From JAGQTE01 sp964648005 (GTDB taxonomy: Bacteria; Actinomycetota; Acidimicrobiia; Acidimicrobiales; Acidimicrobilacustridaceae): a stretch of 8,266 nucleotides of DNA. The stretch covers positions 1-8,266 of the forward strand of contig CAZYKR010000204.1 of NCBI GenBank assembly GCA_964648005.1. Direction: 5' to 3'. Both the position numbers and the translations under genes were made by a program. Below the pieces are notes generated by a model. That model was not told where the DNA came from. It did no database searches and saw only the letters and a list, made by a program, of their open reading frames with translations. This document shows positions 5,187 through 8,266 of the stretch, piece after piece. Position 1 is the stretch's first letter; the number at the start of each line of letters is the position of its first letter.

Positions 5187-6470
5187 GTGACCGGGACCAC
5201 CGTCGCCGTCTTGGCCCTGCTGGTGTTCGCCTGGGCGGTGTTGTCGGGTCCCCTGACGCGGCGCAACCTCACGGCACCGCTGCTGTTCACCGCCTGCGGC
5301 TATCTGCTCAGCAACAACGACTGGGGACCGCTGCCGGTGGACGTCGACACGGCGGTCGTCCACACCATCGCCGAGGTGACCCTGGCCCTCGTCCTGTTCG
5401 CCGACGCCTCGCGCATCGATCTCGGCCAGCTCCGCCACGACGCCGGCCTGCCGCTGCGGCTGCTGGCCATCGGCCTGCCGCTGACGGTCCTGGCCGGGAC
5501 CGCGCTCGCCGGGTCGTTGCTCGGCGGCCTGCCCGTCGGACTGGCGCTGTTCGTCGGCGCCGCGCTGGCACCGACCGACGCTGCCCTCAGCGTGCAGGTG
5601 ATCACCGATGAGCGGGTGCCGCGGCGAATTCGACGGTCGCTCAACGTGGAGAGCGGACTCAACGACGGCATCGTCACCCCGATCGTCGCCCTCGCCCTCG
5701 CCATCGCGGTCGGTGAGCTGAGCGGCATCGGCGACGCGTCCGTGACCGACGCCGCGCGCGAGCTGGCCGGCGGGGTGGGCATCGGCGTCCTTGCCGGGTG
5801 GGGCGGCGGCTGGGCCATCGCGGCGTCGGGCCGGCGGGGGTGGATCACCGCAGACGGCCGGCAGCTCGCCGGCATCGCCATCGCGCTGTGCGCCTTCGCC
5901 ACCGCCGGGGCGGCCGGCGCCAACGGCTTCATCGCCGCATTCGTCGCCGGCATCGCCTTCGGCGCCACCCCGGCCGTCCGGGTCCCCGACAGCGACGAGG
6001 CCGGCGACGCGCTGCCCGAGCTCAGCGGTGAGCTCCTCGCGCTCGTCGTGTGGTTCCTCTTCGGTGCCGCGCTCGTGCCGGTGGCGTTCCGGCACGTCAC
6101 CTGGCAGATCGTCGTGTACGCGCTGGCCAGCCTCACGGTGCTTCGGATGCTCCCCGTGGCAGTGGCGCTGCTGGGGACCGGGCTCGACCGTCGCAGCGTC
6201 GGCTTCATCGCCTGGTTCGGACCGCGGGGTCTGGCCTCGGTGGTCTTCGCCGTGCTCGCCATCGAGGAGCTCGGCGAATCGGTCGCCGCCACCGACGTTG
6301 CCGTGGGCGCCGTCACCTTGACCGTGCTGGCTAGCGTCGTCCTGCACGGCATCACCGCCGGTCCCGCCGGGAAGCGCTGGGCCGGCACCTCGACCGGCGC
6401 CGACGGGGCCGTCCCCCGGACGCGGTCCGGCCTGATCAGCGGTCGGCACCATCGGCGACCGGCCCGATGA
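5187..6470 (+). CDS. CPA1-family cation/proton antiporter (NhaP-like)
   Basis: This 427-residue integral membrane protein exchanges Na+ or K+ for protons, by family. About 11-13 hydrophobic segments run from residue 5 to about 390. Diagnostic motifs are APTDAAL (128-134) and NVESGLNDG (153-161), whose N159-D160 is the ion-binding ND pair of electroneutral CPA1 exchangers. GPRGLASVVFAVLA (345-358) contains the family's conserved Arg (R347). The protein ends with a short basic tail (396-427) and has no TrkA-C or cNMP regulatory domain, so it is a minimal transporter; ion preference cannot be read from sequence. The GTG start fits a leaderless promoter (TAGGGT at 5175). It lies 49 bp after the propeller gene and probably has its own promoter, so I do not include it in the putative sigma-controlled operon, although read-through is possible. 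Confidence 0.9.
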   Translation: MTGTTVAVLALLVFAWAVLSGPLTRRNLTAPLLFTACGYLLSNNDWGPLPVDVDTAVVHTIAEVTLALVLFADASRIDLGQLRHDAGLPLRLLAIGLPLTVLAGTALAGSLLGGLPVGLALFVGAALAPTDAALSVQVITDERVPRRIRRSLNVESGLNDGIVTPIVALALAIAVGELSGIGDASVTDAARELAGGVGIGVLAGWGGGWAIAASGRRGWITADGRQLAGIAIALCAFATAGAAGANGFIAAFVAGIAFGATPAVRVPDSDEAGDALPELSGELLALVVWFLFGAALVPVAFRHVTWQIVVYALASLTVLRMLPVAVALLGTGLDRRSVGFIAWFGPRGLASVVFAVLAIEELGESVAATDVAVGAVTLTVLASVVLHGITAGPAGKRWAGTSTGADGAVPRTRSGLISGRHHRRPAR

Positions 6471-6495
6471 GTACCGCCGCCCGGAGTTGAGTACC
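6468..6495 (+). repeat. Direct repeat TGAGTACC, 20 bp apart
   Basis: TGAGTACC occurs at 6468-6475 and again at 6488-6495, a centre-to-centre distance of 20 bp, roughly two helical turns. The first copy begins within the antiporter stop codon region. It lies upstream of the DUF3558-like gene and could be a regulator site; chance is also possible. Confidence 0.35.
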
Positions 6496-6504
6496 AGCCA
6501 CTCT

Positions 6505-6524
6505 CGCCACCGGCCCTGGTGGCG
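6505..6524 (+). terminator. Short GC-rich hairpin, possible terminator of the antiporter gene
   Basis: CGCCACC (6505-6511) and GGTGGCG (6518-6524) form a perfect 7-bp stem with a six-base loop, followed by TGTTTG. It lies 35 bases after the antiporter stop. The T tract is short, so it may be a weak terminator or a leader hairpin of the next gene. It also argues against the GTG at 6524 as a start, since that codon is within the stem. Confidence 0.35.
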
Positions 6525-6538
6525 TGTTTGCTGCCCCC

Positions 6539-7153
6539 ATGAACCCCACTCCCCTGCTTCGTGCCGCCTTCCCGCTCGTCGCCCTCGGCCTGGCCGTGGG
6601 CGCCTGCTCGTCGGGCTCGACCACCGCGTCAGGCGCCGGCGACGCCTCGACCACCACATCCGCCGGCTCGGGCGGCGACGCTGCCTCCGGCGACGCCAGC
6701 TCCGGTGGCGCCGGCACGCCCGGTGGCGACCGAGACGTCTGCGCCTCGGTGTCGGCCGACCAGGTCGCCGAGATCCTCGACACCGAGGTCCTGTCCGCTG
6801 AAGCGCTCTCGGTAAGCGACACGATGCGGACCCGCAACGACGCCGTCGGCTGCAACTACCTCGGCAAGCCGCTGGCCGGCGCCGACAACAACGTCGTCAT
6901 CGCCGAGTTCATGGACTGCGAGGAGCTCACCGCCATCCAGGACGACACGACCTTCGAGCAGTTCGAGCTCAGCGGGGTGGGCGAGCGCACGATGGCACGA
7001 CCCGGCCTCAGCATGGAGACCGGCGAGTACGACGAGTCGATCGTCGCCAATGTCGCCACGGTCGACGGCGACGACTGCCTCTTCATCACGCTGTTCCAGC
7101 CGGCGTCGCAGGCGCAGGCGGTGGCGCTGACCAAGGCGATTCTGGCGTCGTGA
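6539..7153 (+). CDS. Small lipoprotein, DUF3558-like, function unknown
   Basis: This 204-residue protein has a lipoprotein signal peptide ending in VGAC, with C23 as the anchor, then a long Ser/Thr/Gly/Ala linker to about residue 63. The folded part (66-204) begins DVCASVSADQVAEIL and carries four cysteines, C68, C105, C127 and C180, which could form two disulfides outside the membrane. The C-x-x-[VL]-[ST]-x-x-[EQ]-[VA]-x-x-[IL] opening and later GCNYLG resemble actinobacterial DUF3558-type lipoproteins, a family with no established role; this assignment is from pattern memory. I chose ATG 6539 over the in-frame GTG at 6524 because it gives a better signal peptide and avoids the hairpin, although neither has a clear ribosome binding site. 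It is in the same direction as the antiporter (68-bp gap) and convergent with the next gene. Confidence 0.78.
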   Translation: MNPTPLLRAAFPLVALGLAVGACSSGSTTASGAGDASTTTSAGSGGDAASGDASSGGAGTPGGDRDVCASVSADQVAEILDTEVLSAEALSVSDTMRTRNDAVGCNYLGKPLAGADNNVVIAEFMDCEELTAIQDDTTFEQFELSGVGERTMARPGLSMETGEYDESIVANVATVDGDDCLFITLFQPASQAQAVALTKAILAS

Positions 7154-7168
7154 CGGGGACGGCTGCGC

Positions 7169-7182
7169 TCAGCGATCGCTGA
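7169..7182. repeat. Perfect 14-bp palindrome at a convergent gene junction
   Basis: TCAGCGATCGCTGA is a perfect palindrome. Its left three bases are the stop codon of the small minus-strand gene, and it lies 15 bases after the stop of the DUF3558-like gene. It has no loop, so it is more like a protein-binding or methylation-type site than a hairpin terminator. Confidence 0.5.
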
Positions 7183-7390
7183 ACCACTGGCGGACGTCCG
7201 CCGGGCGCGGCGGGGCATCGCCCGCCAGCGCCGCCTCGATGGCCCGCAACCCGCCGTCGTCCAGGTCGAACCCGGCCAGGGCGGCGGCGGGATCGCGCTC
7301 CACGGCATTTCGGAAGGACGGATCGGCGTCCAGGCGGGACAGGAGGTCGTCGAGATCGGCCACGAACGCATCGAAGCGCACCGGAGACAC
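7169..7390 (-). CDS. Small 73-residue protein of unknown function, linked to the LuxR-type regulator
   Basis: This small acidic protein begins at GTG 7390, 17 bp after the stop of the LuxR-type regulator and on the same strand, so the two are probably co-transcribed. No Shine-Dalgarno is visible; a second in-frame GTG at 7381 is an alternative start. Residues 23-55 read as DPSFRNAVERDPAAALAGF followed by DLDDGG and an Ala-rich helix. The pattern D-P-x-[FL]-R-x-x-[ALV]-x-x-D-P-x-x-A-L-x-x-[FAY]-x-[LI] occurs in helical leader-like domains of some RiPP precursors (NHLP/Nif11-type, Franean1_4349-type) and in LigA-like domains; this is a resemblance from memory, not an assignment. There is no Cys-rich or Gly-rich core after it; the end is RPADVRQWFSDR. 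It could equally be a small regulator or binding partner of the LuxR protein. Codon use looks genuine. Confidence 0.6.
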   Translation of the reverse strand: MSPVRFDAFVADLDDLLSRLDADPSFRNAVERDPAAALAGFDLDDGGLRAIEAALAGDAPPRPADVRQWFSDR

Positions 7391-7407
7391 GTTGTCGTGA
7401 GTGGCCG

Positions 7408-8266
7408 CTACTCAATCCCCTCATCGGCCGACGCCTGGTCGACCACGCCGCGAGTCGACAGCTCGGTACGGCTCGACACGCCGAGCTTCGTGAACGCCCG
7501 ATAGAGGTGGTTCTCGACGGTCCGTTCCGACAGGATCAGCTCGGCGGCGATCTCCTTGTTCGTCCGACCCTGCGCGGCCAGCCGCACGACCTCACGCTCC
7601 CGCCGCGACAGCGCGCCCGGACCCGGCTCCGAGCCTGACGGCGGCGGCAGCCCGGGGCACCGCTCGGCGACGGCCGCGGCGACGGCCCGGAACCGGCGGG
7701 CCTCACGCCGGGAACCGGCGCGGTCCGCCGCCTGGGCGGCACGGTCGAACAGGTCGACAGCGTAGAGGTCGGCGCCGAGCTCGACGTAGCGATCGCCAGC
7801 GGCGGCGATGGCATCCGGACGTCCCGAGCTCACCGCCGCCACCGCGGCCCGACCCGCCTCGGTGAGCAGTCCGCCCGACGGGATCCGGTCGAACACGGCA
7901 GCGGCGGCACCGATCGCCCCGGCACGCAGCAGGTCGACGGCGACCAGGGTGGCGATGCCGAACCGCCCCGTCGACAGCGCGAGCTCCGCGCCGCGCACCA
8001 TCGTCGCCACGCCACGCTCCTGGCTCCCGGCCGCGACGTCGAGCGCGCCGTGTGCCCGCAGCGCCAGCGGCTCGAAGAGGCGGAACCGCTCGACGGGTAC
8101 GGCGTCGAGCCGGTCGAGCAGCGCTCGCGCCTCATCGAGCCGCCCCCGCTCGACGGCCACCTGCGCCGCGCACACGGTGGCCCACCGGGCCAATCGGAAC
8201 AGCGCCACATCCGTCAGCGCAGCCTGCGCCTCGGCGGCGAGCCGCGCCGCCTCGTCCAGCCGGCCT
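7408..8266 (-). CDS. LuxR-family transcriptional regulator with TPR-like helical repeats (N-terminus outside window)
   Basis: Only the C-terminal 285 or so residues are visible; the frame stays open to the right edge, so the gene starts beyond 8266. The GTG at 8208 is unlikely to be the true start, because the residues before it continue the same helical pattern (GRLDEAARLAAEAQAAL), similar to GRLDEARALLDRLDAV further on. These look like TPR-type repeats, covering most of the visible part up to about 205. The end is a classic LuxR/FixJ helix-turn-helix: LSRREREVVRLAAQG, then TNKEIAAELILSERTVENHL and KLGVSSRTEL, coded at about 7450-7610. Large LuxR proteins of the LAL/MalT kind have an ATPase, TPRs and this HTH; whether an ATPase is present lies outside the window. 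It is a DNA-binding activator by family, probably co-transcribed with the small gene downstream. Confidence 0.88.
   Translation of the reverse strand, partial: GRLDEAARLAAEAQAALTDVALFRLARWATVCAAQVAVERGRLDEARALLDRLDAVPVERFRLFEPLALRAHGALDVAAGSQERGVATMVRGAELALSTGRFGIATLVAVDLLRAGAIGAAAAVFDRIPSGGLLTEAGRAAVAAVSSGRPDAIAAAGDRYVELGADLYAVDLFDRAAQAADRAGSRREARRFRAVAAAVAERCPGLPPPSGSEPGPGALSRREREVVRLAAQGRTNKEIAAELILSERTVENHLYRAFTKLGVSSRTELSTRGVVDQASADEGIE

Noticed and set aside
5124..6659. Minus-strand 511-codon open frame opposite the antiporter
   Set aside because: Composition is His/Gly/Asp/Arg-rich noise, while the plus strand encodes an unmistakable antiporter.
7408..8208. Treating the LuxR-type gene as complete with a GTG start at 8208
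   Set aside because: The frame stays open to the window edge and the preceding residues continue the TPR-like pattern, so the gene is cut by the window.

Overview
The window is very GC-rich (about 70% by eye), with strong G/C preference at third codon positions, several GTG starts and short intergenic gaps. An ECF19 (SigK-type) sigma factor with an RskA-type anti-sigma, lipoproteins with Ser/Thr/Gly-rich linkers, and apparently leaderless starts point to an actinobacterium. An Acidimicrobiia-like lineage is my guess, but the taxonomy rests on style and gene content only. No RNA gene, CRISPR array or insertion sequence was seen.

Layout from left to right: a glycoside hydrolase family 76 protein without a signal peptide (131-1294, +); convergent with it, and overlapping its end by 23 nt, an RskA-like membrane anti-sigma factor (1272-2024, -); upstream of that on the same strand, and overlapping by ATGA, a SigK-like ECF sigma factor (2021-2635, -). 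Divergent from the sigma gene is a two-gene unit: a lipoprotein built of two gapless 182-residue repeats (2763-4037, +), then, overlapping by GTGA, a lipoprotein with a His-x-x array and a seven-motif beta-propeller (4034-5137, +). Next come a CPA1-type cation/proton antiporter (5187-6470, +), a small DUF3558-like lipoprotein (6539-7153, +), a 73-residue protein of unknown function (7169-7390, -), and the C-terminal part of a TPR/LuxR-type transcriptional regulator that continues past the right edge (7408-8266, -).

The most interesting part is the 127-bp divergent region between the sigma gene and the repeat lipoprotein. It carries the same motif, ACCAATCCG followed by CCGAA with 15 nt between CAATCC and CCGAA, once on each strand, mirrored about one centre. 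This closely resembles the mycobacterial SigK promoter as I remember it (CCATCC / CCGAAT). The simplest reading is that the sigma factor transcribes its own operon and the divergent lipoprotein operon, with RskA holding it at the membrane until a signal arrives. Mycobacterial SigK drives the MPT70/MPT83 fasciclin-type antigens. Here the apparent targets are instead an uncharacterised duplicated helical lipoprotein with conserved His residues and a His-rich propeller lipoprotein. This is a candidate envelope-stress or metal/redox module; its function is inference.

There is no gene-free stretch longer than 130 bases. Bases 1-130 hold no supported gene.
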